From: DAOUAG01 sp034432935
GTDB lineage: Bacteria > Chloroflexota > Dehalococcoidia > SM23-28-2 > RBG-16-64-32
Length of the DNA: 64,000 nt
Reading direction: 5' to 3'
Assembly: GCA_034432935.1 (NCBI GenBank)
Contig: DAOUBD010000005.1
Coordinates: 14,218 to 78,217, forward strand
How positions within the stretch are numbered: the stretch's first letter is position 1; every line of letters starts with the position of its first letter. Shown one piece after another: positions 48,698 to 56,424 of this stretch. Below the pieces are notes generated by a model. That model was not told the DNA's origin and did no database searches. It saw nothing but the letters and a program-made list of their open reading frames with translations. Position numbers and translations under genes: made by a program.

Positions 48698-49918
48698 ATG
48701 AGGGATGTAGCTATCGTCGGGGCAGCCATGACCCGTTTCGGGAAGTACCCGGACCGGGGGCTCAAGGACCTGAGCCGGGAGGCTGTTGAGCAGGCGCTCG
48801 CCGCCGCCGGAATGGACAAGCGGGCCCTGGAGGTGGCCATCGTAGGCAACGCTGCCGCGGGGATCATCACCGGCCAAGAGTGCATCCGCGCCGAGGTGAT
48901 CCTGCGGGAGATGGGGATCGACAAGATCCCCATGGTCAACACTGAGAACGCCTGTGCCAGCTCATCAACGGCCCTTCAGTTGGGCTGGCTGTACGTCGCC
49001 TCTGGCATGTATGACGTGGCCCTGGTCTTGGGCGTCGAGAAGATGTACATCGAGGACAAGGCCAAGTCCATGGCGGCCTTCAGCGCTGGCGTCGACGTGG
49101 AGCAACTGCGGCTCATCATGCAGCAGGTCAAGCCGCCATCGGAGCAGGCGGCGGGAGCGGAGAGCGGCGCTGGAAAGTCCCGCAGCCTCTTTATGGACCT
49201 GTACGCCGCCGGCGCCCGCGCCCACATGGCGCGCTATGGGACGACAAAGGAGCAGTTCGCCCGCATCGCCGTGAAGAACCACTTCAACGGCAGCTTGAAT
49301 CCCCACGCCCAGTACCGCGAGCGCTACACTCTCGAGGATATCCTGGCTTCCCCCCTGGTGGCGGAGCCGCTGACCCGCCTCATGTGCGCTCCCATCGGCG
49401 ATGGCGCGGCAGCCGCAGTGCTGGCGTGTGCGGAGAAGGCCCGGCAGTTCACCAGCAAGCCGGTCTGGATCCGCGGCTCGGCCCTCGTCTCAGGCTCCGA
49501 TAACCCGGCGGCGGATGGAAAGATCAGCGCCCGGGCGGCCCAGAGGGCCTTCGACATGGCCGGCATGACACCGCGGGACGTCAACGTCATCGAGCTGCAC
49601 GACGCCTCGGCGCCGGCGGAGCTCATGCTGTATGAGGAGCTTGGCCTGTGCCCGGAGGGCGAAGGCGGCAGGCTCATCGAGGAGGGGATCACGGAGCTGG
49701 GAGGGACCCTGCCTGTGAACACCAGCGGCGGGCTCATCGCCAAGGGCCACCCCGTCGGCGCCACCGGCGTCGCCCAGGCCTTCGAGATCTGGCTCCAGTT
49801 GCGCGGCGAGGCAGGCGACCGCCAGGTGCCCGGCGCCAAGGTGGGGATGACCCACAATGGCGGCGGCATGGTGCGCGGCGAGGCGGCCGCCACGGCTGTG
49901 CACATCTTCAGTGTGTAG
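48698..49918 (+). CDS. SCP2-type thiolase (acetyl-CoA acyltransferase-like)
   Basis: A 406-residue thiolase of the SCP-x/non-DUF35-fused type. The active-site cysteine is in NTENACASSSTALQLG. The C-terminal motifs ELHDASAPAELML, NTSGGLIAKGHPVGATG and VGMTHNGGGMVRGE fit the SCP2 thiolase subfamily (an His/Cys dyad with H at KGHP). It condenses or cleaves acyl-CoA, often in sterol or aromatic side-chain degradation. GAAGGAGAGACGG precedes the ATG. No DUF35 partner is adjacent here, unlike at 0.1 kb. Confidence 0.9.
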   Translation: MRDVAIVGAAMTRFGKYPDRGLKDLSREAVEQALAAAGMDKRALEVAIVGNAAAGIITGQECIRAEVILREMGIDKIPMVNTENACASSSTALQLGWLYVASGMYDVALVLGVEKMYIEDKAKSMAAFSAGVDVEQLRLIMQQVKPPSEQAAGAESGAGKSRSLFMDLYAAGARAHMARYGTTKEQFARIAVKNHFNGSLNPHAQYRERYTLEDILASPLVAEPLTRLMCAPIGDGAAAAVLACAEKARQFTSKPVWIRGSALVSGSDNPAADGKISARAAQRAFDMAGMTPRDVNVIELHDASAPAELMLYEELGLCPEGEGGRLIEEGITELGGTLPVNTSGGLIAKGHPVGATGVAQAFEIWLQLRGEAGDRQVPGAKVGMTHNGGGMVRGEAAATAVHIFSV

Positions 49919-49969
49919 CGGGAGCCCCGGTCCCGCGACCGCTGGCCCGCCAGCAGCGGGCGTGGCGCC

Positions 49970-51028
49970 CTATGGGGTTATCGCGATCTTGAGGACCCCT
50001 TCCGCCTTGCTGCGGAAGAGTTCGTAGCCCTTGGCGATCTCCTCCAACTTCAGGCGGTGGGTGAAGAGGGGGCTCAGGTCTACGTTCCCATAGCGGATGA
50101 TGTTCATTAGGTGCTCCAGCCGGTCATGGCCGGATGGGCAAAGGGTGGTGACTATCTGCCTGTGCAGGAAGGAGGGCGCCAGGGTGGGCATCGATAGGGC
50201 CGGAGTCAGGCCATAGACGCCAACGGAGGACACCGTGCCGCCCTTCCGTACGACGCGGGTACAGGCCTCGAAGGTGGCCTGGGTCCCGACGGCCTCGACG
50301 GCAACGTCGACGCCGGCGCCGTCGGTCAGGGCCATGATCTCGGTTACGGGGTCCTTCTCCTTGGGGTTGATGGTGACGTTGGCCCCAAAACGCTTGGCCA
50401 TCTCCAGACGCTCCGGCAAGGCGTCGACGGCGATGATGAGGCCGCAGCCCCTGGCCCTGGCACCGGCCGTGGCGCAGAGGCCGACGGGCCCCTGCGCGAA
50501 GATGGCCACCGAGTCCCCGATGCCAGCGCCGCCCCGCTCGATGGCGCCGAAGCCGGTAGACATGATGTCCGTAACCAACACGGCATGCTCGTCGCTGACG
50601 CCTTCCGGCACCTTGGCGGCGTTGACCTCCGCCCATGGGATTACGTAGTACTCCGCCTGGCAGCCGAACATCACCCGGCCGCCGCCCGTGCAACTGCTTA
50701 CATCCACCCTCATGCACTCATGGCAGGTGCCGCAGCCCGGCATGCAGGAGCCGACAACGCGGTCGCCGGGCTTGAAGCGCGTGACCCCGGGGCCGACTTC
50801 GTGGACGATGCCCACACCCTCGTGTCCCATGGGAAGCCCCTTGGGGGTCAGGCAGCCGGGAAAGGCGAAGCCCAGCATCTCGTTGGCGAACTCGTCCAGG
50901 AAGTGCATGTCGCTGCCGCAGATGGTAGCCATGGTCATTTTGACCACTATCTCTCCCGGGCCAGCTTTGGGCACCGGCAGGTCTACGACCTCGACTTTGC
51001 CGTTGGCGGGCTTCACGCAGGCTTTCAT
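49970..51028 (-). CDS. Zinc-dependent alcohol/threonine-type dehydrogenase
   Basis: A 352-residue MDR-superfamily dehydrogenase. Catalytic zinc ligands are in TICGSDMHFLDE and MGHEGVGIVHEVG. The structural zinc loop is atypical: CGTCHECMRVDVSSC. The nucleotide-binding motif GPVGLCATAGARARGC is present, and AVEAVGTQATFEACTRVVRKGG follows. The substrate is unknown. ATG 51028 is chosen for GGGAGGAGAGCCC in front. It stands alone between convergent thiolase and divergent MFS genes. Confidence 0.9.
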   Translation of the reverse strand: MKACVKPANGKVEVVDLPVPKAGPGEIVVKMTMATICGSDMHFLDEFANEMLGFAFPGCLTPKGLPMGHEGVGIVHEVGPGVTRFKPGDRVVGSCMPGCGTCHECMRVDVSSCTGGGRVMFGCQAEYYVIPWAEVNAAKVPEGVSDEHAVLVTDIMSTGFGAIERGGAGIGDSVAIFAQGPVGLCATAGARARGCGLIIAVDALPERLEMAKRFGANVTINPKEKDPVTEIMALTDGAGVDVAVEAVGTQATFEACTRVVRKGGTVSSVGVYGLTPALSMPTLAPSFLHRQIVTTLCPSGHDRLEHLMNIIRYGNVDLSPLFTHRLKLEEIAKGYELFRSKAEGVLKIAITP

Positions 51029-51141
51029 GGGCTCTCCTCCCTGCCTCACAAGGCGCTTCGTGTCGGGTCAATCTGAGCACACGCTAAGGGCAGGGTCAAG
51101 GGTGCAGCGGCTCAAGTGAGGCTGGGGTCTATACTCGCATT

Positions 51142-52629
51142 ATGAAGGGCAACATGTCTGAGGTGCCCCGGCGAGTTAGCCGGGCGGGACGCCGCACGGT
51201 GATGAACGCCGGACACCAGGTGGACCAGATCCTGGACGTCGCCCAGGCCAACGTTTTCCGGCTTCTCTGGCTGTTCCTCCCGGAGCCTGCCGTCGCCAGG
51301 GACTTGCGGCTCCAACACCTGCTGGCGTCCCGGTTCCTGTCAGATGCAGCGCAGCAGTCCCTATCCTTCGGCGCGCTGGTGGCCGTCGCCCGGGGCGGCG
51401 GGTCCGCTCTGGAAGTCGCGCTGGTGGGCGTCGCGGCTCTGGTACCGCCGGCCGTCTTCGGCCTATACGGCGGCGCTGTGGCCGATGCCCTGCCCAAGCG
51501 GGCCGCCCTGGCCGGGGCCTATGGGCTCCAGGCCATCGCCTGCCTGTCGATACCGGCCGTGTTGGGGACGGAGCTATCGACGGTGCTCCTTCTGGTGTTC
51601 CTGGTCAACGCCCTGGGGCAGGTGTCCGGGCCGACGGAGTCCTCCGTCCTGCCCCTGGTGGCCACGGAGGCGGAGCTGGCCTCGGCCGCCTCGATGATCA
51701 ACTTGGCGGCAGCGGCCGGGACCGGGGCTGGCACAGCGGTGCTGGCCCCGGTGATTGTCCGGGCCTGGGGCCTCGATGTGGTGTTCTACGTGGCGGGCGG
51801 GCTCCTCTTGCTGGCGGCCAGCCGCGTGTTCGATCTGCCCGTGGGCGAGAGGAGGGGGCCGATCCATCTTCCCCCTCCCCGGGCGCGCCTCCGGCCGGCT
51901 GTGCGCTGGCTGGTCCGGCACCCGGCTGTGGGCACCATGATCGTCGTCGCGGTGCTGGCGGCCACCGTCAACCAGGTGCTTCAGACCCTGGCCCCCAGCT
52001 ACGTCAGACAAGTGCTGGGCGCAGACCCAGCGGACACGGCCTACGTCTTCGCGCCCTCCGCGGCCGGCGTTGTCGTAGCGCTCGTCCTGGCCCCCACGAT
52101 CATGCAGTTCCGTGGCGAGCGGGTGGCGGCCCTGTTCGGATTGTTGGTGGCGGCGTCGTGTCTCTTCCTATTAGGGGTGGTGACAGATGTAGGAAGGGTG
52201 GCCGACGCCGTCAACCCTATTCGCCTGCTGGAGGCTGTGGGCCTCCGGCTGGCTCCGGAGTTGCGGACGGCCGCGTTCCTGGCGATGCCGCTGGCCTTCG
52301 GCGTTTCGCTAACGGCGATCTCGGTGCAGGTGTACATCAACCGGCGGGTGCCCATCGGGTACCAAGGGAGGGTCTTCGCCATGCAGGGGGTCGTGCGCAG
52401 CGGCGCCTCGGTCGTCCCGCTGCTTACCCTGGGCGCAGCGGCCTCCCGGTTCGGCGCGGAGCAGGTGCTGCTGGTGTCGCCGGCGCTGCTCCTGGTCCTG
52501 GGGTACGGGCTGGTCTACACCAGTTTCCGGTTCGCAGGCCTGGCGCCGCCTTCTGGCCTTCAGGTGATGGAGAGCTTCTGGGAGGAGCCCGAGATCACGG
52601 CGCAACGGGCAAGGCCAGCTTCGGGATGA
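51142..52629 (+). CDS. MFS transporter (EntS/MFS_3-like)
   Basis: A 495-residue transporter with ~12 hydrophobic segments: LASRFLSDAAQQSLSFGALVAVA, GLYGGAVADALPKRA (motif A-like), LLLVFLVNALGQVSGPTESSVLPLVA, and a C-terminal half with NRRVPIGYQGRVFAMQGVVRSGAS. Similar proteins export siderophores or other small metabolites. It has a ~45-residue N-terminal cytoplasmic extension (VMNAGHQVDQILDVAQANVFRLLW). The terminator at 52634-52661 follows. Confidence 0.85.
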   Translation: MKGNMSEVPRRVSRAGRRTVMNAGHQVDQILDVAQANVFRLLWLFLPEPAVARDLRLQHLLASRFLSDAAQQSLSFGALVAVARGGGSALEVALVGVAALVPPAVFGLYGGAVADALPKRAALAGAYGLQAIACLSIPAVLGTELSTVLLLVFLVNALGQVSGPTESSVLPLVATEAELASAASMINLAAAAGTGAGTAVLAPVIVRAWGLDVVFYVAGGLLLLAASRVFDLPVGERRGPIHLPPPRARLRPAVRWLVRHPAVGTMIVVAVLAATVNQVLQTLAPSYVRQVLGADPADTAYVFAPSAAGVVVALVLAPTIMQFRGERVAALFGLLVAASCLFLLGVVTDVGRVADAVNPIRLLEAVGLRLAPELRTAAFLAMPLAFGVSLTAISVQVYINRRVPIGYQGRVFAMQGVVRSGASVVPLLTLGAAASRFGAEQVLLVSPALLLVLGYGLVYTSFRFAGLAPPSGLQVMESFWEEPEITAQRARPASG

Positions 52630-52633
52630 GCAA

Positions 52634-52661
52634 GAAGGGGCGCCAGGTTCAGCGCCCCTTC
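52634..52661. terminator. Terminator hairpin between convergent genes
   Basis: A perfect 10-bp stem GAAGGGGCGC/GCGCCCCTTC with an 8-base loop, five bases after the MFS stop. On the minus strand it is followed by TTGCTCATC, with only a weak U-tract on either side. Confidence 0.65.
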
Positions 52662-52683
52662 GAATGTCAGTTCCCTCAGGCCC

Positions 52684-52848
52684 CTAGCGTTTGCCGGTGA
52701 CCGTCAACTGCCGGATCTTGGCGATAACCGAGGGGCGGGGAAGGGTCTGCCGGTATCCGCATTGCAAGCAGACGGCATCAGCCTCCCCGAGCATCTTCTC
52801 GATCATCATATCGCCAAGACAGCGCGGACAAGCCTTGAGACGTATCAT
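52684..52848 (-). CDS. 54-residue zinc-ribbon protein
   Basis: Too short for many gene callers, but well formed: ATG with GAGGGGTGAAGC upstream, then MIRLKACPRCLGDMMIEKM, a CPRC pair, VCLQCGY as the second CxxC pair, and a basic tail KIRQLTVTGKR. Four cysteines in a CxxC-x18-CxxC ribbon point to zinc binding. It lies 38 bp downstream of yceI on the same strand and is probably cotranscribed. Function unknown. Confidence 0.75.
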   Translation of the reverse strand: MIRLKACPRCLGDMMIEKMLGEADAVCLQCGYRQTLPRPSVIAKIRQLTVTGKR

Positions 52849-52886
52849 GCTTCACCCCTCCGGGCAAAGATGATGCGCCCGGGGGC

Positions 52887-53435
52887 TCATTTGTTACGCA
52901 CGGCCTCGATGTGAAGGCTGATCTTGACGTTATCGCCCACGACTACCCCGCCCGTCTCCAGCATCTGGTTCCAGCGGACGTTGAAGTCCTTTCGGCTGAT
53001 GCTGGTCTCGGCGCTGAAGGCGGCGCGATCGTTGCCCCAGGGGTCCGTGATGCGCCCTTCGAACTCGGTGTCCAGCACCACAGGCCGGGTGACGTCGCGG
53101 ATGGTCAGATCGCCGGTGACCCGCCAGCGGTCGCCCTCCACGTGTTCCACCTTGGTGCTGCGAAAGGTGATGGTGGGGAACTTCTCGGCGTTCAGGAAGT
53201 CATCGGAGCGCAGGTGGGCGTCCCGGTCGGGCACGTTGGTGTCGATACTCCCGACGTTGATGGTGGCGGTGACGGAGGAGTTCTCCGGCTGGGCCTCGTC
53301 GATTTGGATGGTGGCCTGGAAGTCGCGGAAGCGCCCCTTCACCGTCGTGAGCATCATGTGCTTCACGGCGAATTCCACGATGGAATGGGCTGTGTCCACC
53401 GTCCAGGTGCTGGTCGCCGCTGGCGTAGTGGTCAT
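52887..53435 (-). CDS. YceI-family lipocalin-like protein
   Basis: A 182-residue YceI-like beta-barrel: WTVDTAHSIVEFAVKHMMLTTVKG, VTATINVGSIDTNVPDRDAHLRS, FPTITFRSTKVEHVE, and the C-terminal FNVRWNQMLETGGVVVGDNVKI are family hallmarks. YceI binds isoprenoids/amides. No signal peptide is visible, so it is likely cytoplasmic here. ATG 53435 is chosen for AAGGAAGGAGG upstream. The divergent HxlR gene is a probable regulator. Confidence 0.92.
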   Translation of the reverse strand: MTTTPAATSTWTVDTAHSIVEFAVKHMMLTTVKGRFRDFQATIQIDEAQPENSSVTATINVGSIDTNVPDRDAHLRSDDFLNAEKFPTITFRSTKVEHVEGDRWRVTGDLTIRDVTRPVVLDTEFEGRITDPWGNDRAAFSAETSISRKDFNVRWNQMLETGGVVVGDNVKISLHIEAVRNK

Positions 53436-53450
53436 CGGGTCCTCCTTCCT

Positions 53451-53500
53451 TTGCACTAACTGCTGATAAGAGACTATACCGAGGTTAGTGCCAACGTCAA
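53451..53500. promoter_or_regulatory. yceI promoter with a flanking inverted repeat, candidate HxlR operator
   Basis: On the minus strand TTGACG (53500-53495), a 16-base spacer and TATAGT (53478-53473). Arms TTGCACTAAC (53451-53460) and GTTAGTGCCAA (53484-53494) form an inverted repeat around the -10. It lies in the 92-bp region between yceI and the divergent hxlR-like gene, which suits control by HxlR. Confidence 0.6.
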
Positions 53501-53527
53501 GAAGCTTACTTGATGTAAGATGGAGGC

Positions 53528-53923
53528 GTGGAAGAGAAGGACGTGCACGGCGAAGGAGCCTTCTGCCCCTATTACCACAGGGCCGTCGAGCTGATCGGCC
53601 GCCGCTGGACGGGCGCCATCCTGCGGGCGCTCTTGCACGGGGTGCGGCGGTTCAGCGATCTGGCCCATGCTGTGCCCGGCCTCAGCGACCGCATGCTGGC
53701 GGAACGGCTGAGGGAGCTGGAGGCGGAGGGCATCGTTTGCCGCACCGTATACCCCGAAACCCCCGTGCGGATCGAGTACACCCTGACGGAGAAGGGCCGG
53801 GCCCTGGAGGCCGTAGTCCGCGCCCTCTCGGAGTGGGCCGGCGCCTGGTACTCGGGCCAGGAGCGGCCGTGTGGGGCCGAGGAAGCCCGAGAGCCCGCGG
53901 AGCGCCAGCCTACTGGGCGATAA
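53528..53923 (+). CDS. HxlR-family transcriptional regulator
   Basis: A 131-residue HxlR winged-helix protein: CPYYHRAVELIGRRWTGAIL, the recognition helix FSDLAHAVPGLSDRMLAERL and the wing PVRIEYTLTEKGRALEAVV. It probably senses aldehydes, hypochlorite or quinones via its Cys (conserved FCPYY cysteine). It starts with GTG. TAAGAT ends 6 bases before the GTG, so the transcript may be leaderless. The last seven codons run into a duplicated 52-bp segment. Confidence 0.9.
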   Translation: MEEKDVHGEGAFCPYYHRAVELIGRRWTGAILRALLHGVRRFSDLAHAVPGLSDRMLAERLRELEAEGIVCRTVYPETPVRIEYTLTEKGRALEAVVRALSEWAGAWYSGQERPCGAEEAREPAERQPTGR

Positions 53924-53955
53924 CCGGCGCCTCCTCGCTGGCTGTCACGGCGCCG
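53904..53955. repeat. 52-bp direct repeat, left copy: relic of an MFS 3' end
   Basis: Identical to 56425-56476 at 50 of 52 positions. On the minus strand it still reads AGAVTASEEAPVIAQ and a TAG stop, matching the C-terminus of the intact MFS gene at 56431. It overlaps the last codons of the HxlR gene. Together with the right copy it flanks 53956-56424. Confidence 0.85.
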
Positions 53956-53958
53956 GCC

Positions 53959-54456
53959 CTACTTTGGTTCGCTAAGGGTGGTGGTCAGCAGCTCGTTGCC
54001 CGTGGCGGCGTCGATGAACATCAGCGCGTACTTAGCCCGGTAGGCGGGTGGAGACAACAGCGGCGTGTGCGGCAGCGGGTCTTCCCATGCCGATGGGTCA
54101 TAGCTCACGACCCACACGAGACGCTCTCTGGGCAGGGTGGAATCCGCTGTGGTGACCATCGTGGCGAGGGCAATCTGCCGGATGGCCTGGCCGCCGCCGA
54201 ACTGACTCTCAGCGTAGGCGCGGGCGTTGGCTTCGGAGAACTTCGGCTTCTCGGCGGGCCCGGGCACGAAGAGGGCTACCCCGTCCCCGGCCAGGTCATC
54301 GGGCGAGACGCCTTGAAGGACCAGCGCCTCTCTTGGCTGCCCGCCCTGGGCGGTGAGAAGGAACAGCGATAAGACAGCTAAGGCTGCCAGCGAGATGATC
54401 GCCGCGCCACTGTGTCGCCCCGCGGCGCGAAACGCCGCTAATTGGGATACGTGCAT
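53959..54456 (-). CDS. Membrane-anchored protein of unknown function
   Basis: A 165-residue protein: a ~25-residue hydrophobic anchor (IISLAALAVLSLFLLT), then an extracellular part with QFGGGQAIRQIALATMV, LVWVVSYDPSAW and a C-terminal KYALMFIDAATGNELLTTTL, which resembles the last strand of PepSY-like domains. I do not recognise a specific function. Its ATG overlaps the end of the upstream secreted gene by 19 bp, so both form one transcript within the 53.9-56.4 kb insert. Confidence 0.65.
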   Translation of the reverse strand: MHVSQLAAFRAAGRHSGAAIISLAALAVLSLFLLTAQGGQPREALVLQGVSPDDLAGDGVALFVPGPAEKPKFSEANARAYAESQFGGGQAIRQIALATMVTTADSTLPRERLVWVVSYDPSAWEDPLPHTPLLSPPAYRAKYALMFIDAATGNELLTTTLSEPK

Positions 54457-55169
54457 CGCGCATCCTCGACTATGGCGCTGGTGTCGCCTCCCAGGATGGC
54501 GTAGAACTGCGACCAGTCGTCACTGTAGTTCTGGCCGGCGAAGGGGCGCCAAGCGCTGCCATACCAGATATGGACATCATCAAACTGTACTGGGCTGTTC
54601 AAGTCTCCAGGAAACTGGTTGTACCTAGTGTTTATTTCGTCGGCGTTATCGCCAATTGTGGGGATCCAACCTGCATCGGCGGGGGCAAACACCTGCGTTC
54701 CATTTACGTAGAAAGTGAAAGAACCCGGAGTATTGTTGTACAGGACCGTATAGGTGGTGCTCGCCCAGAGCGGCTCGGCCGGGGTCTTGTATCTCGTACG
54801 AAGACGGCCGAGGTAATCGTGGTACTGCGCAAATGTGCGCCTGTCCGGCGGAGACTTGTCACTGTCGAAGACAATCCAGCCGATCTGCGCCCACTTCATG
54901 TCGGCTGGCCTGCTAATCATCACCCAGGCCGATGAGTATCTCGGGTAACCCCGAGGAGCGTAGGGCGGATAGTTGAGAATCCGTCCGTAGACTCCGCCGA
55001 CGGTGCCCCCCGGAGACCGGCCCCACCCGGCACCCCAGTTCGCGGGATAGTCGTCTGTGCGGCCCGGATTGCAGGCATACGCGGCCAACCTTGTGCCGTT
55101 GCTCGCCAGCATCAGGGACCCTATTACCATCGCCAGAATGAGCCCTGTAGGGAAATACCGCGGCACCAT
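54438..55169 (-). CDS. Secreted protein of unknown function
   Basis: About 243 residues: signal peptide MVPRYFPTGLILAMVIGSL with cleavage probably after ~residue 30, then ACNPGRTDDYP, a beta-rich domain (WAQIGWIVFDSDKSPP, YTVLYNNTPGSFTFYVNG, VQFDDVHIWYGSAWRPF) and C-terminal Cys near the end. Two cysteines may form a disulfide. Unrecognised; the jelly-roll-like strands hint at a carbohydrate- or surface-binding role. Upstream is a 94-bp repeat with TTGACA. The start could be the ATG at 55169, as the longer frame would translate the repeat. Confidence 0.65.
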   Translation of the reverse strand: MVPRYFPTGLILAMVIGSLMLASNGTRLAAYACNPGRTDDYPANWGAGWGRSPGGTVGGVYGRILNYPPYAPRGYPRYSSAWVMISRPADMKWAQIGWIVFDSDKSPPDRRTFAQYHDYLGRLRTRYKTPAEPLWASTTYTVLYNNTPGSFTFYVNGTQVFAPADAGWIPTIGDNADEINTRYNQFPGDLNSPVQFDDVHIWYGSAWRPFAGQNYSDDWSQFYAILGGDTSAIVEDARCTYPN

Positions 55170-55184
55170 ACGTAATAGTCTGTG

Positions 55185-55278
55185 TGTGTGTGTGTCAAGA
55201 CCCTTTAGGCAGAAATTTCCCCGATTCTGGAGGCAAACGTTGGCGACAAGGCTGCTGCGTGTCATCGGCTGGCTGGGC
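55185..55278. repeat. 94-bp repeat R2, promoter-like, with TG microsatellite
   Basis: Identical to 56326-56419 in 92 of 94 positions. Reading the minus strand it ends in TTGACA and a (CA)n tract and lies directly upstream of the secreted-protein gene at 55169. The two differences are a G/A at the AACGTTGGC core and a C/G near the middle. The CA tract is longer in this copy. Confidence 0.85.
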
Positions 55279-55293
55279 CGTCTGGCGCTGGCC

Positions 55294-56007
55294 CTACTGG
55301 GCCAACGCCGTCTGGATGGCGGCGGCGAACTGGTCCACGGTCTTGCCGTTGACCTCGGCCGCGAAGGGGTTCATCTCCAGCGCCTGCACTTTGCCGGCCG
55401 CATCCACGAGATATTCCCCGCTGAAGCTCTGCACCCCGTATGATTTGGTGCGCTCGTCGTACTCCAGGAAGAGGACGGCGCGGTCGCCGGGCAGCAGGAG
55501 GGGCGCGTTCTCCTCATAGCCCAGTATGACCTCCTCCCAGGTGCCTGCCGGTTCGGGCCCGCCCCCCATCGGGATCTCGAGGGTGGGGCTGGTGGAGCCC
55601 TTGAGGGTCCTCTCGATCTTCAGCGTGACACGGGCTCCGAGCGCAGCATCGGAATCGAAGCGGACGGCAGACGCCGTGGCCAGCACCACCAGGTCGGCGC
55701 GGTCCAAGGCCGCGCTGAGAGTAGGCTGTGGCGGATCATAAAGGGAGTTGCCGGGGTAGCGAGGCAGGGGCCGCAGGTTGTAGGGCGGGGAGCTGAACTG
55801 GGTTCTCCACTGGGCGAGTTTGGAGAAGAAGGCATCGCTGGCGGCCTGGATGGCGGCGTCGCACTCCTGGTCCGTCAGGCCGTCGCAGATGTCCGCTGCC
55901 GGCGAGGGATGAGGGTTGTGGGCGCCGGCCCACCGGAGGACGCCGAAGGCCAGGATGCCGCCTGCCAGGATCGCCCCTATGCCCGCGAGCCAAACCCTTC
56001 TTCTCAT
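55294..56007 (-). CDS. Secreted or membrane-anchored partner protein, copy 2
   Basis: A 237-residue paralogue of the protein at 21019: N-terminal anchor (~residues 8-28), DICDGLTDQEC in place of DPCQGLSSAEC, then PTLSAALDRADLVVLATASAV, LKGS, GGGPEP and LLLPGDRAVLFL, and NPFAAEVNG near the end. It follows the metalloprotease remnant by 14 bp, the same spacing as in copy 1. The function is unknown. It could inhibit, activate or be cleaved by the protease; none is shown. Confidence 0.78.
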   Translation of the reverse strand: MRRRVWLAGIGAILAGGILAFGVLRWAGAHNPHPSPAADICDGLTDQECDAAIQAASDAFFSKLAQWRTQFSSPPYNLRPLPRYPGNSLYDPPQPTLSAALDRADLVVLATASAVRFDSDAALGARVTLKIERTLKGSTSPTLEIPMGGGPEPAGTWEEVILGYEENAPLLLPGDRAVLFLEYDERTKSYGVQSFSGEYLVDAAGKVQALEMNPFAAEVNGKTVDQFAAAIQTALAQ

Positions 56008-56021
56008 GGCCTCGGCCCCCT

Positions 56022-56274
56022 TCAGTTCCCACTGTAATTATATATGCAGCGGATACCCCAGTAGGCCGTATAGTAGCAGGGCGGGTTCTTGCCGATGTCG
56101 ATGGGATCGTTTGGCCCCGAGGCGTAGGGGTTGGGCCACGGGTACATCACTGACAGCGCCGTCGTGGCGTGGTGGGCGAGCCCGAGGGCATGACCCATCT
56201 CGTGGGCAAACATGTTCAGGTTTGCGGGCCACCGCCAGGGCCAGGATGACCACTGTGGGGAGGTACCGTGACAT
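56022..56274 (-). pseudogene. Truncated matrixin-like metalloprotease gene, copy 2
   Basis: The zinc motif is intact here: MFAHEMGHALGLAHH with SVMYPW as Met-turn, then DIGKNPPC and YWGIRCIY, co-linear with copy 1. No usable start precedes it in that frame. Just upstream, in a second frame, a signal peptide MSRYLPTVVILALAVA is encoded from 56274. The two parts are thus joined out of frame, as if the ~150-codon middle had been deleted. It lies between the 94-bp repeat R1 and partner copy 2. Confidence 0.7.
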
Positions 56275-56325
56275 TGCGCTTTCGCCGCCCTATCTCACAG
56301 CGCAAGCGATATCTCTGGGCAACAT

Positions 56326-56419
56326 TGTGTGTGTGTCAAGACCCTTTAGGCAGAAATTTCCCCGATTCTGGAGGCAAACGTTAGCGACAAGGCTGCTGGG
56401 TGTCATCGGCTGGCTGGGC
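56326..56419. repeat. 94-bp repeat R1, promoter-like, with TG microsatellite
   Basis: Second copy of the repeat at 55185-55278 (92/94 identical, 1141 bp away). On the minus strand it ends in TTGACA plus CA tract upstream of the metalloprotease remnant. Its other end lies five bases from the right copy of the 52-bp repeat. Confidence 0.85.
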
Positions 56420-56424
56420 TGCCT

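Noticed and set aside
53956..56424. Insertion sequence or transposon
   Set aside because: No transposase or integrase and no terminal inverted repeats were found; only direct repeats of a gene end.
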